Below, one piece after another: positions 23,985 through 35,208 of a stretch of 64,000 nucleotides of DNA (positions within the stretch are counted from its first letter, which is position 1; each line of letters begins with the position of its first letter). Where the stretch lies: positions 6,946,393 to 7,010,392 of the forward strand of contig CP099851.1 in the NCBI GenBank assembly GCA_030062745.1, read 5' to 3'. Source of the stretch: Capitulum mitella (Eukaryota; Arthropoda; Thecostraca; Pollicipedomorpha; Pollicipedidae). Under the pieces are notes generated by a model that was given only the letters and a program-made list of their open reading frames with translations, was not told the origin of the DNA and did not search any database. The position numbers and the translations under genes were made by a program.

Positions 23985-24240
23985 TTCAGGAGGCACCGTT
24001 TGATGACACCCTGCTCCCGATGTCGTGCTCCCTGGTGTTAGACCCCGGCCTGAAGTTAGGAAACACCATCTGACTACACCTGACGACACCATCTGACGCC
24101 TCGCTCTCTGGTGTCAGACCTCTGCCTAAAATCAGGCGGCACCATCTCACGACACCCTGCTTCTGACAACGTGCTCCCAGGTGTCAGAATTCGGTCTCAG
24201 TAATCTGCCACCCTGCTCCTGACACCGTGCTGTCGGTTGA
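23985..24240. repeat. Tandem repeat, about 70-85-bp unit, 3 copies
   Basis: Units share GGCACCATCTnACGACACC, CCTGCTCCTGACACCGTGCTC and GGTGTCAGACCnCGGCCTnA. The boundaries are blurred by indels. No coding meaning. Confidence 0.75.
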
Positions 24241-26554
24241 CAGGTCGCCGGCGGTGGGTGGTGTCGCTAGAACGCCAACGTGGCCATCAGGACTCGGCCG
24301 CCGATCCGGTCACCTCTGTTGATTTCACTGCCGCCGTCACCCTCCCCCGCCTGTCACGGCCGTATAGGTCTGGACGACAGCCAGCCGCCCAGGCTTCCCT
24401 ACACCAGAAGCTGGGCGTCGGAACGCAATAAATATGCCGGCTGATCGTCACTACAGATCGGCTGATTGTCAAACATCGGTAACCTCAAGACGTCTGAATA
24501 AACAGACAATGCCAGTTGGACATCTGAAAAAAACGCCCGAAACCGGACAACTTACAACAAACAACTTCGCTTGTCTTCTCAACAGACGGAAATGAGGCAA
24601 ACTGAAGTATGCATAAAAATGGACAGACGCGTCCAGAAAAGACATGAGCGTATAATAAACGAAACACATTGACTGAAAACTTGTGCAGGTAAACACAGCA
24701 AACTGGGATTCTGCCTAAGCATCATGGTAGGATCAGCGTAAGGTCGGTTCGAATAGTTCTGCGCCCAGATGTAACACCGGGAAACTCGTTTGTTTGGTAG
24801 GTGGTACCGACAGATGTCAACGGTGGAAACCCAGAGTGCCGAGGACGTCATCAAAGGCGAGAACTCAAACCCAGCACGCATTTCGGAAGATACCGAAGGC
24901 TGGCTCAACAATTTCTTTGACGCTAAAGTGTATTCGCTAAAACATGCCAGAAGCCAATGGAATGCTGTCATGACGTATGCAGCCCTGATAAATGTTGTTC
25001 GATTCAAGCCTGCGTTTATAGATCTTCCAAATATTTCTGCGAAATTACGGACGGGCGTCCATGGCTGAGGTGATATCGGCGGGTGTCTAGACGCTAAACC
25101 GTGAGAAGCATACGAACTATCGTAGCAATTGCACCTGCGTACTATTTTATGCATCAAAAGACGCCTAACTACATGTTTCTGAAATAATAAATATAAAGAA
25201 ATGATGTTAATAAATCTATAATATCACAATCTGATCACAATATTTCCCCCATAAATTACGGAATATGTAGCCGAAGACTTGCTGAGATAGGTAATCGGTA
25301 CATACACCTATCTATGTATTTAACGTAAAATAGGGTTCCATAAAATAGGCTACCATCCCAACCCCATTTTATTCCTGGCGCGATTCAACTGTCCCATTTT
25401 TTATCGACGCAAAAGCCAAACCGTTTGCACTTTCGCGATAAAATCGGGTGACTTCCTACGTACCCGGCTTACACATCACCTCAAAATATGAACATCCTTC
25501 ACTGACCAGGAGCGGCTACAGGATACGTTTCTGGGAGGCATATTATAATTTTTTGTTTGTTTCAGAGGCAACCTGATGGCTTTGCATATCGGTGTTGTCA
25601 GCAAAAATTTTCCCAAATTATTGTGCCAATGCACGGCATTTATGTTAATTTACTGTCGACATGGTATTAAAACTGCCAACAGATTGTTAAGGATGGGAGC
25701 AGAGCACGTCTAAGCGGGTAATGCAGCGTGACATGTGTGTTTTGCGCACCGAAAATAGTTTATATTTCGAGAAGTAAACGTTGGTACATGTCATGACACT
25801 GATAAAGATATCTTTTTTGCACAGCAATCATAAATGAAGTTTGGAGTCAGATAAAGAAATTTGGTGGACTCAGACCTCGACTCAAACACATCAGTCGTTT
25901 GTGTCGTTAATATCAACAGATAATAACATCCTCTTTTGTGTACTGGTTTTGAGTGTTTCGGCCTCTTGGCCATTTCACACCAAAATAATGGCATTTATGA
26001 AACAAAGTAAACGAAAGGTCTTCATACATTCGCGTTCTTTCTGAGGCGGACTCAGAACATTTAAAAAGGAGCGGCAAGAAATAAGAAGGATTGCTTGGTT
26101 TGATCAAAGGAGTATGTCACGTTCAGACAACTGCATTGGCCCCTGTTCTACTTTTACGGACCCATTGATGATCATAATGGATTGTAGCCACAGTTTCTGG
26201 TCAGGGTTTTCAAACTAAGGTATTCAATGAGGTCAAATGGACTGAAAAATAACCTACAAGTTTCTAGATAGCCGTCTCTAATATTCGTCACCCAGAATCC
26301 CATATCATTCCACCAATTGCTTGCAAATATGCTTTGATGCTAACCAAAGGATAAAAATCTAATAGTAGAGTCGAAAAAGCACTTTGACCACCGTGCGCCA
26401 GAGGACGAAAATAGGCTGTGTACCTATTTTTGTCTTCGGATGGCGCCATCGATATTTTTTGCAGATATAAAAATGTATATTAAAACACACTTTCATGTCA
26501 CCCCCATTTCGTCGAAATCGTTCCAGTAGATTTGCTTGGAATGCTTTCTCTTGC
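24241..26554. other. Intergenic, no confident gene
   Basis: A 192-codon minus frame (24579-25157) and an opposing 92-codon plus frame (24790-25068, with an evenly mixed amino-acid make-up) overlap. Neither has a family I recognise or convincing splice sites. 25180-26550 is A/T-rich with no features seen. Confidence 0.35.
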
Positions 26555-26558
26555 TTAA

Positions 26559-28960
26559 CCCTATTCCCGACAGGTGGGGTGAATGCGGCCCCCCACGGGT
26601 TTTTCGCTTGTCAATTCCAGGCTTTTTGACGCAGCTGTACGAAACGCGGTCACTTTTCCTTACTAGTCTTTCTAGGTACTGTGACAAAATTTCGAAATTC
26701 TGTTTTGCTCAGGGGCGGAGCCAGGCAACGTTTTTGGAAGGCACCTCAGGCCATTTTTGTCCCTGTTAAGGGTAAAGGAAAAATGAGTGCCAAAAATAAC
26801 CTTTTTAAGATAGAACTTAGAACTTGATATGGGTGTATAGCTAAATAGCTGGTCCACTTGCAAATATAATTTTGTTTGTCTGAGGTAACTACAAGGTCAG
26901 GTCAAGGTCAAAAGTCAGAATTTGGTTTTGTAGTAATATTCGTTGCTATTTTTTCAAATGCCAAATCCGGAACATATATGACGTAGAAGGGTGCCCTCTA
27001 CTTGTGTAACAAATTTCAGCTTGATATCAGGTCGGGTCACGGAGCTATGACATACAATGTCAGTGCGCTTACCCTATACCACAATAGTCATAAAACGGAA
27101 TTTTTGAAACAGAGTAAATTCACATGATTGAAAAAGTTTACAGACAATATTAAATGCACACGAGATCATTCCCAGTGACCCCAAAGTCACTGGAGGTCAT
27201 TTAACCCTATTCCCGGCAGGGGGGCGGAATCCGCCCCCCCTCGGGTTTTTTGCTTGCCAATTCTAGGCTTTTTAACGCAGCTTCACGAAACTTGGTGACT
27301 TTTCCTAGCTATTCTTTCTACGTGCTGTGACAAAATTTCAAAATTCTATTTTGCTCAGGGGCGGAGCCAGGCAACGTTTTTGGGAGGCACCTCATGCCAT
27401 TTTTGGCCATGTTAAGGGTAAAAGGAAAATGTCTGCCAAAAACAGAGTTTTTAAGACAGAACTTAAAACTTTATATGGATGTATAGCTAAATAGTTGGGC
27501 AATGTGCAGATATAGTTTTGTTCTCCTGAGGTTATTTTACAAGGTCAGGTCAAGGTCAAAAGTCAATTTTTTTTTGCTATAATTTCGGGGCCGTTTTTTC
27601 AAATGCCAAACCTGGAATACATATGGCGTAGAAGGGTGCCTTCTACTTGTGTACCAAGTTTTAGCTTGATATCAGGTCGGGTCACGGAGCTATGACTTAA
27701 AATGTCCGTGCGCGTACCCTATATCGCAATAGCCATAAAACGACATTTTTGAAATAGAGTAAATTCAAATGATTGAAAACGTTGACAGATAATATTAAAT
27801 GCACATGAGATCATTCCAAGTGACCCCAAGGTCACTGGAGGTCATTTAAGGTCAAAGGTCACAAGTTGATCTGAGAAACGTGTGACCATGACAGTTCCCC
27901 CTTTTTCATGTCCCTGGCACCGCCTATGTTAACATTATACAAACATTGTAATGCGATTTGTACTTCTTTAGTATAACATGACTAGCAGAAGCCAAAAACG
28001 GGTGTTTGCCTCTTTTGTTCATCCAGTTGTTAGAAAACTAATCCTCCTATTTTTGAAACCCTGTGAACGCCCATGAATTTTCTCAAAATTTCAGATTTGC
28101 GGATCCATGGTAAAAGCCCTATCCATAATCTCTCGATTCATGCCAGTTTCATCGAAATCGGTTCATAAACAATGGAGTTATAAGAAGTTCAAAAGTACCC
28201 CCCATTTTGATATTTTTGCCCCCCTGTATCCACAAATTTCAAAATTTTGAAAATGTCTTGTTATAAAAATGTAGTTCACGTGACGGCAAATCGATTGCCG
28301 TTTGTTGCGATAAAATCGGACGAGTAGTTCTCGAGATCTCCGGGGGGGCCGAATCCGCCCCCTCTGCCGGGAATCGGCCATGCCGTCTAGCCCTCCGGGA
28401 ATAGGGTTAAGGCCAAAGTTTACAAGTTGATCTGAAGAGCATGTGCCCATGACAGTTTGTCCTTTTTCATGTCCCTGGCACCGCCTATGCCAATAGTATA
28501 CAACCGTTGTAATACGATTTGTACTTCTTTAGCATAACATGACCAGCAGAAACCAAAAAGCTGTTTTTACCTTTTTTGTTCATGCAGTTTTTGAAAAGCT
28601 AATCCTCCCATTTTTGAAACCTTGTGAACACCTATGAATGTTCTGAAAATTTCAAATGTTTGTACAAATGTTAAACGTCCCATCCATAATCTCTCAGTTC
28701 ATGTCAATTTCATCAAAATCGTTCCGTAAACAACGGAGTTATAAGAAGCCCAGAAATATCCCCCTTTTGACTTTTTGCCCTTGTATCCATCCCTTTCAAA
28801 ATTTTGAAAATTCCGTTTTATAGAAATGCAGTTTACGTCACAGCCGTTTGTTGCGATGAAATCGTACGAGTAGTTCTCGAAATCTCGGGGGCGAGGCCGA
28901 ATCCGCTCCTCTCCCCCTTGCTGGGAATCGGCCATACCGTGTAGCCTTCCGAGAATAGGG
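26559..28960 (+). mobile_element. Family A element, outer copy, interrupted by a nested copy
   Basis: TTAA at 26555-26558 is followed by CCCTATTCCCGAC; the right end is TTCCGAGAATAGGG at 28960 followed by TTAA 28961-28964. It is interrupted at 27201-28410 by a second copy of the same element plus its TTAA duplication. Removing the insert leaves about 1196 bp, matching the inner copy's 1202 bp. Non-coding. Contains the C/G-rich terminal palindromes and AGGTCA clusters typical of the family. Confidence 0.88.
27205..28406 (+). mobile_element. Family A element, complete nested copy (piggyBac-like, TTAA duplication)
   Basis: A 1202-bp unit inserted into a TTAA of the outer copy. It is bounded by TTAA 27201-27204 and 28407-28410. 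The termini are CCCTATTCCCGG at the left and CCGGGAATAGGG at the right, a perfect 12-bp inverted repeat, each followed inwards by a C/G-rich hairpin (GGGGGGCGGAATCCGCCCCCC at 27219-27239 or similar, and GGCCGAATCCGCCCCC near 28346). The uninterrupted target GGTCATTTAAGG can be read in the copy itself near 27841. These are the diagnostic features of piggyBac-type transposition. No transposase frame, so it was mobilised in trans. Confidence 0.92.
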
Positions 28961-28964
28961 TTAA

Positions 28965-29441
28965 AATAACTTTCTGCTAATGAACGCCAATGTTTATTGG
29001 TCTGCGTGAGCCTACATTACGTCTCATCGCTGGATGTCTACCGAGTGTAATTTTTAACTGTTTACGTCTTCTGAAACTTTTAGATTTTTTAGGGACTGCA
29101 AACACAATCAACGAAATGTTTCCCGCCCATCTAAGTCTGTTCATCAAATGTCGAACGACTTAGACCTTTGCTTAATGAAACTGGAACCCGTTATTTTGAG
29201 CTACTGATTTCAAGATTTTGATTTAATTTTGAGCTTCTCATGCCGTTTTCAGCGAGTTCAAACAACGACCTGTTCACAGAAAGTCGAAACGTGGTTTATG
29301 ATTGTGTACTTTAAATAAGAAGCCAGTCTGTCTTGGTAACCAAGACCTAACCTGGCATTATGAGTCGGAATTTATTTTTTTGGTGTTGCTCAGAGAAGCC
29401 CAAAGATTCCAACAGTAAAGGGAGCTTTTTTATTTCCTTAG
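28965..29441. other. Intergenic, no gene seen
   Basis: No open frame of note, no repeat match found within the window. Confidence 0.4.
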
Positions 29442-29956
29442 GCCATCATTGTAAAAAAATTGTGTCGGCGACGGCTTTTTTTGCTCTGATTTGCCGTCTC
29501 CCGTTATCATAAACCAACGGTGAAAAAAATTCTACGGCAGAAAAAGACGACACTGAAAAGCCGTCACTGACAGCGATTTGGTTCTCACAAAACTCCAGTT
29601 GCGGCAGCTGGTGGCGCAGGAATGCGCCACAGTTGTAAAAAGACGACACATTCGACAGCAAACAAAAAGCAACGGAGTCGCTGCGTTTTTATGTCGAGGC
29701 ATGGAGACCCGAGATCGTATCCGGTCACGCTTTGAGTTTGTGAGGCCCACCATGCTTTTTGAAGAGGAGGTGGAGTATGAGATCGCTTTTCACGGCCAGG
29801 TTGGGCCAGCGGGACGGCCAAGTGTTTCGCTGGACCGCCAACTGTACCACATCATGCCATGCCTTTGTGCGTCGCTGCTGGACACCTGGACCCTTGAAGT
29901 CACCATAAAGCTTCTGCATCATGTTAGACCAATGTGTTGTGAGATTTCATTTACCG

Positions 29957-31135
29957 CCATTTCCAGAAACACCTTCAATGCCAAAACATGGGTCATTTGA
30001 AGTGGTTGGACCAAGGAATAGTTTTCCAATTCTATTTCATCAACAAGTAGTAAATTTAACTGATTTCATTGCACTAGAACACTGTAATTCTACAACTAGT
30101 CATCTCATGTTAAGTCACTGCTGTATAACCAGGAGCAAGAAAGCATTTTTGGCACAAGTTTCTCCAAAATTAGGGGGTGGTCAAGGAAACATTTTGGGCC
30201 AATTCTTTCCAGTGACCACCAATAGAGTTAATGCTACATTTCATAACAAAGGTGCAGTGTGGGTGCAGCTGTGCCTTCCACCCCACCCACATTCCCTAGA
30301 GTATACCAGTCTGATTTGTGTTTTTGTTAGCTTTCAAAGTATGAATTCAAACTTTGCACAAGCTAGCAGCATGCATATGCAAAGATTGCATTGCATGCTC
30401 AGTCTTGCAATGGAAATACTTGCAAAATCAATGGTGTCAATTTGTATTGTTTTGTGATGGCCCAGATCAAGGCTGCATTGTTTTTTTTTTAGTGTTGAGG
30501 AACACCAGAAAATTTGTGCTCCAAAAATATTTTGTACTCCAAAAGTTTGATCTTGAACTAATGATTCTGTCTCCATTCAGTAAGAAGTAGGGATAATGGC
30601 ACAACCATAGGCACAGGAGTCATGAGGCTAGGGGAGGCTTCAGCCCTCCCTAATTCTTTGGAATTTAACAATGACTCTATGGGCACTGACTAGAAAGAAC
30701 TGGCCCAAAATGCTTCTCAACCCCCCCCCCCCAATGAAGAGAAGTTCCCATGCCCCTGGGCATAACTGAATTACAAGGATGCCAACTTAAACCAGTACTA
30801 AGGTTTGCAAAATTTTGTACTCCAAAACAAAAATTATACTGACACCAAGAAAAAAAAACAAAATTTTGAACCCTGGCCCAGACCCTCAATGCTGATTTGG
30901 CCCAATGTTGGTTAGGCAACCCCAAACTGGTCCCATATGTAACAAAGAAGAAGGGAAACATTAAATATCTCATGGTGCCTGCCAGTCTTGGGCATTATTT
31001 GATGACCATGATTACTGTGCTGCTCAAAATAAAGAACATCTGCTCCATGACCATTCATGATCCAAGTCCAGTTTCAGTTTCAGTTAGATGATATCCATAT
31101 ACCACTGCATACCAGATGAAATGCAAATAACCAAT
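29957..31135. other. 1179-bp CpG-free segment
   Basis: I read every line between the CpG at 29955-29956 and that at 31136-31137 and found no CG dinucleotide, although C and G are common and TG/CA are abundant. Only three CpGs occur between 31136 and 31506. Segments on either side contain CpG at ordinary density. No gene seen. Confidence 0.93.
30602..30771. repeat. Dispersed repeat D, copy 2 (CpG lost)
   Basis: Homologous to 13524-13668. Four of the five CpGs of that copy are TG or CA here. Contains a 12-base C run at 30721. Confidence 0.8.
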
Positions 31136-32416
31136 CGAAAATCATCATTCTTGGAACTTTGGCCTCTGTAACAGAAACTGAGGAGAAATCCCGAGCACTG
31201 AAAATTATTTGGCCACAATCTAAGGAGTTTCTTGGGGGTGGGGGTGGGGTGGAAGTAAGGCACCAGATCTGGTTGGTGGATAAGGCATTGGGTTTGGCAC
31301 CCCAGCGAAAAAATGCCACCTCTGACAATTGGGGACTGCAAATACAAGGTGAAATTTATACATGCTCTGCTGCATATACAACAAGATGCTGACCAATACT
31401 GAAAGATGCCAACAATTAACCATCCTGAAAGTTGCTTTGGATACCAATACCTTTGAAGGGGCCTTGCCCTTAACAATATCTCATTTTTACACATACATGT
31501 ACATGACGCACAACGTATGGAAAGTTTTGGAATGACCACAGAGTCTGATATTACTCTTATATCCAATAACATTTTTCAAGACGTGGAATCCCATGCCTTT
31601 GCTAGAAGCCGAAAAAAAACGGGAAAGCGTAATAAAAACTGAACAAAATCAAACTCTTCACAGCGGGCAACAGTCATACACTTACAACTTCCAATGTCCG
31701 CATGAACGTAAAAAGCTCCGTTTTCTTTGACGATTCGGAGTGCTTCATGTTTTCATGCTGTGCACGAGCTGCGTCGTAAAACCACTCTCGCTAAACAAGA
31801 CTGGAAGCACAAATTTTAATGACGGGAAAACAGCAATGATTTTTGTCTTTAAATGTTTCACATGCCAACACGAATATTTTATGTACGTATTCCAGTCTTC
31901 AAAAGTTCCAGTGAATCAGAATTCTTTTTTTCTTACGTCAACCCTGAAAAAAATAACGATTTGACGTACATGCGTTTTATTCATGATGACCGATTTGGCG
32001 ACCGCCATCTTTTCTCTGTCGTGGATTTTTTTTTGCCGTCGCCGACATTATTCCTTTGTAATAATGGCTTCTTATCATCAAAGTCCGGGAGCCAAATAAG
32101 GTCATTCCAACCTTATTAAATCATGTTTCTGCTTGTGTTGGTTCGCGCGATTGCGTGCCTGTCTCATGGATCGCCCGTCTTCCACTTCAAGACGTTGCGC
32201 TCCATTTAGACTTTGGAACCAAAACATGGCGCAGCTGGTAAGATCTTTGCCGACTGCCCAGCTTTTCCACGCGAAATGCCGGCTCGCATTGATCCGGTCC
32301 GTTCTGCGGAGAGCCGCGGAGCGTTCCTGACATCGACAAGACCGACGGGACGACGACTTCCTCCTATCGGAGGTCGCTGGACCTCCTTCTCATGGTGGAA
32401 CTAGACCTGTCTCCTC

Positions 32417-32608
32417 ATGATGACACTAAGGGAAAGCCTGTGCGCTGACACGGCACGGGTCTCTCTGGACCCGGAGCTGAGTCCTACAGAGCTGCAGCAG
32501 GTCGCAATGGCCCGCCTCCAGTTGGCTTCCTGTCGCAGGTGCGGTTGCCTGGTGCTACAGCACCACGCTGAGACCTGCCTAGCTAGAGTGAGGGACTGTC
32601 GGCAGTGA
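32417..32608 (+). CDS. Small unassigned frame with CxxC...H...C motif
   Basis: 63 codons. The C-terminal half reads ELQQVAMARLQLASCRRCG followed by a short linker, HHAETC and a basic tail, i.e. C-x2-C-x6-H-x4-C, which could bind zinc. It lies between the direct repeats at 32146 and 33822, so it may be a remnant of a mobile-element nucleic-acid-binding protein. No second Cys/His cluster. Chance is possible. Confidence 0.25.
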   Translation: MMTLRESLCADTARVSLDPELSPTELQQVAMARLQLASCRRCGCLVLQHHAETCLARVRDCRQ

Positions 32609-33119
32609 GGCCAGACTGGCAATTTTTCGGCTGTCTACCCGCGTGGTCTGCCGCCGTCACGGAGCCGTCCTGCCAGACGCTGCCGCCCCCCCCCCCCCCG
32701 GCTTGAACCTGTCCCCTGCACAGCCTCCGCGGGCCTGACGTTGCCGGCACCTCCGCCGCCCCGCGGCCTGTCGCCTGCGCAGCCACCGTCGGCGCCGTTG
32801 CCACTACCCGGCCCGTTGCTGGCGCAAACCGCCGCCGCCCAGCCTGAAGCTGCCGGTCCAGTCGCTACTGTCCGGCCTGATGTCAGCGTCGCGGCGGACT
32901 TCGCCGCCTGACCTGCCGCCGTCCAGCATGACGTTACCGCCGCGGCTGCCGTCTCCCGGCCGGACATTACCTGCACGGCCGCCGCCCTGCCTTCTGCGAA
33001 ACCGCCTTCACCGCCCATCACGCCGCTGCTGTCCCTGTCCGACCCGCCGCTACCGCCGTCCGGTACACCTTCGTCGCCGTCCGACACGCCTCCGCCATGG
33101 TCACAGGAACCACCGCGCC

Positions 33120-33370
33120 GCAGCCCGGAGTCCTGCCGCAGCCCGGCACAACTCCGCTGCCGCAGCCCGGCAAGACGCCGCTGCCACAACCCAGCACGCC
33201 TCTGCCGCCAACCGACCGGCCGCCACCGTCGCCTCTGGTGCCGCCTGCGCCGCCGTCGGACCGGCCGCCAACGCCTCTGGTGCCGCCCCCACCGCCTTCC
33301 AACCGGCCGCCAACGCTTCTGGTGCGGCACCCACCGCCGCCCGACCGACCGCCACGGCCCCTGCAGCCGG
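33120..33370. repeat. Pro-rich coding-like minisatellites (24-bp and 42-bp units)
   Basis: Three 24-bp units (CAGCCCGGCA..CTCCGCTGCCG) are followed by three to four 42-bp units containing CCGCCGTCGGACCGGCCGCC and CTCTGGTGCCGCC. Both lengths are multiples of three, so long frames are open on both strands (for example 32635-33330 minus). No start, domain or splice support for a real protein. Confidence 0.7.
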
Positions 33371-33905
33371 CGGACGTGTGCTGACTCGGAATCGGCTGCC
33401 CGTGAGGAGTCATTGCGGCCACCCGGAACTTGATGTCACAGGCATGCCCTCGCCAGGGCGGCCGTCGCCGCGCGCCCTCCTACGGCGCTGGGAGCGCCGA
33501 TGAGAGTGAGGTGCCTTGTGCTGTGCCTCCGGGCTAACCGACTCGGCTGCGTGTGCGCCGCCTTGCCGGGCTGGTCGCCCTCACTGACCGCCTCGGCAAG
33601 TGATCGAAGAAATTTAAGTTGGCGTATTACTCTTCCGTCATCTTTTTCCAGTTTCGTTAGCGTTTGTATATTGATGTCCGCGGTGCATGCGGGGTAGGTG
33701 TACCAGCCCGCCCCGCGGCAGTCGGCATGTGACCCATGCCATCTGGAGCCGAGGTCGGGGTGGCCGGCCGGCGGCGCGTGCATTCTGTTGTGACGTGTCG
33801 TGGCGAGCGCCCCCGTGATTGCACGCCTGTCTCATGGATCGCTCATCACCGAATATAAGACGTTGCGATCCATTTAGGCTTTGGAATCAGAACACGGGCA
33901 TCATG

Positions 33906-35204
33906 CTATTCCTGTTTTGTTACTGGTCCCCAATGCCCGTAGTGTGTGCATCACGAAGTTAGGGCTTTATCGATATATTTCACTAAAATAGTACCTCATT
34001 GACGCCAAATCTTGCAGGGATCATACGCGATTTCAACGAATTCTTGACGTGGGATGTGTTTTCCGTTCGTCGTCAGAAACCCTCCCCCTCATTTTCGTCA
34101 TGAATGCGTTCTATGTATCCCACCCCACGGTCATATGTTCTAACGTGGGATGACGTCCAATGGATGCTGTGATTTGTGCTTTGCTTGCTTCCTGTTTCAA
34201 CCGGCACCGTGCGGACGATGACAGACTCTCCGCAGATCACCACTACGGCTGTGGAAACTGCCGGGCCGGTCGCGATGGTCGACGGAACCGTCACCTCGGA
34301 GGGCGCGCTCTTCAGCGAATACTCTGACGTGCAAGACGGGCTCTCGATGTGGGCCATAACTCATTCGGTGTTGGTGAGCTATAGCGAGCGCCGTGAAACG
34401 GGTGAACCCGCTCCTGCATTTTGTGCAGCGCACCTGTCTCGGTGTACGAGAACCAAAACGCGACGTGTCGCATGCTGGAATAAAAGCTTGCTGGCTTTCT
34501 TTGGCTTGTTGAAATAACTTGAGTGCCCTGTGCGACGGGCAAAAAGCCCGGCGGTGTTCTGATGTAGGGACGCAGGACGTTCTAGACCGGGACAAGTCGT
34601 GCCCGCGGTGTTTTGATCTGGGCACGTGTGGACGTTCTAGACCGGAACAAGTCATGCCGGCGGTGACCATGCCAGTTTTCGTTTTATGTTTGAAGTTACG
34701 TTCTGATGCCCAATGTTTTGATGTAGAATGTCCTAAAATGGCGTCCAATCATGCATATTTTATGAAGGAATGCCGTGCGTTACGATCGGCTATCAAAATG
34801 ACGACTTTCGCCTAAGGGAGCACGAAGTAAAACTCTCCGTTGAGCTCTATGTAGACTACTTATGAGCTTCCACTCAGGTCAATAGCGAGTTCCAGCTGAG
34901 ACCAGCGATTAGATACGGTGATACATGTCCAGTTTCAGGTGAGATCAGACACTTATTTCAGCTGAGTCCAGATACTGGTTTAAGTGAGGCCATTCACTAG
35001 TTTCAGATGAGACAGGCTAGATGGAAAGGTCTCAGTTGTAACCAGCAGAGAGCACCAAAACGTGTTGTCTAAATTGAATAGGGAAAATGGGACCAGTAGA
35101 CGGTATCTGAAAAACCTAGAAATTCCTGTTTTTTTTTCAGTGAAACAGCTGATCGCCGGAAATCATGCTGAAGGTTTCCAGGTGAATCTCGTTGTTAACC
35201 CGCG
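33906..35204. other. Intergenic with two tandem duplications
   Basis: A 55-57-bp unit is repeated twice at 34545-34655 (GCGGTGTTnTGATnTnGG ... GGACGTTCTAGACCGG). A looser unit of about 30 bp (TTTCAGnTGAGnnCAG) recurs at 34880-35030. No gene seen. Confidence 0.55.
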
Positions 35205-35208
35205 CACG

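Larger units (their letters stand above)
29442..32067. mobile_element. Candidate 2.6-kb element bounded by imperfect inverted repeats
   Basis: The left end at 29442-29475 (GCCATCATTGTAAA...TGTCGGCGACGGC) and the reverse complement of 32036-32067 (GCCATTATTACAAA...TGTCGGCGACGGC) share a perfect 13-bp core and about 70-75% of 33 bp. Inside, a 140-codon plus frame (29578-30000) is open but has no family I recognise. The middle (29957-31135) has no CpG and carries repeat D copy 2. A target-site duplication is not obvious. It could be a decayed DNA transposon, or the inverted repeats could be separate insertions. Confidence 0.5.
32146..33905. repeat. GC-rich segment flanked by about 80-bp direct repeats
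   Basis: 32146-32227 and 33822-33897 match at roughly 80% (GATTGCnnGCCTGTCTCATGG, then AAGACGTTGCGNTCCATTTAG and CTTTGGAA). The direct repeats enclose about 1.6 kb of GC-rich DNA with minisatellites and one small Cys/His-bearing frame. It could be a degenerate LTR-type or tandemly duplicated element. No protease, RT or integrase motif seen. Confidence 0.5.

Noticed and set aside
29957-31135. CpG-free block as vertebrate contamination or chimeric assembly
   Set aside because: It contains repeat D, whose other copy lies within the protease gene of the same window. A misjoin cannot be fully excluded without reads.
32635-33330. 231-codon minus-strand frame and 207-codon plus frame in the same DNA
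   Set aside because: Low-complexity translations of GC-rich minisatellites whose unit lengths are multiples of three.
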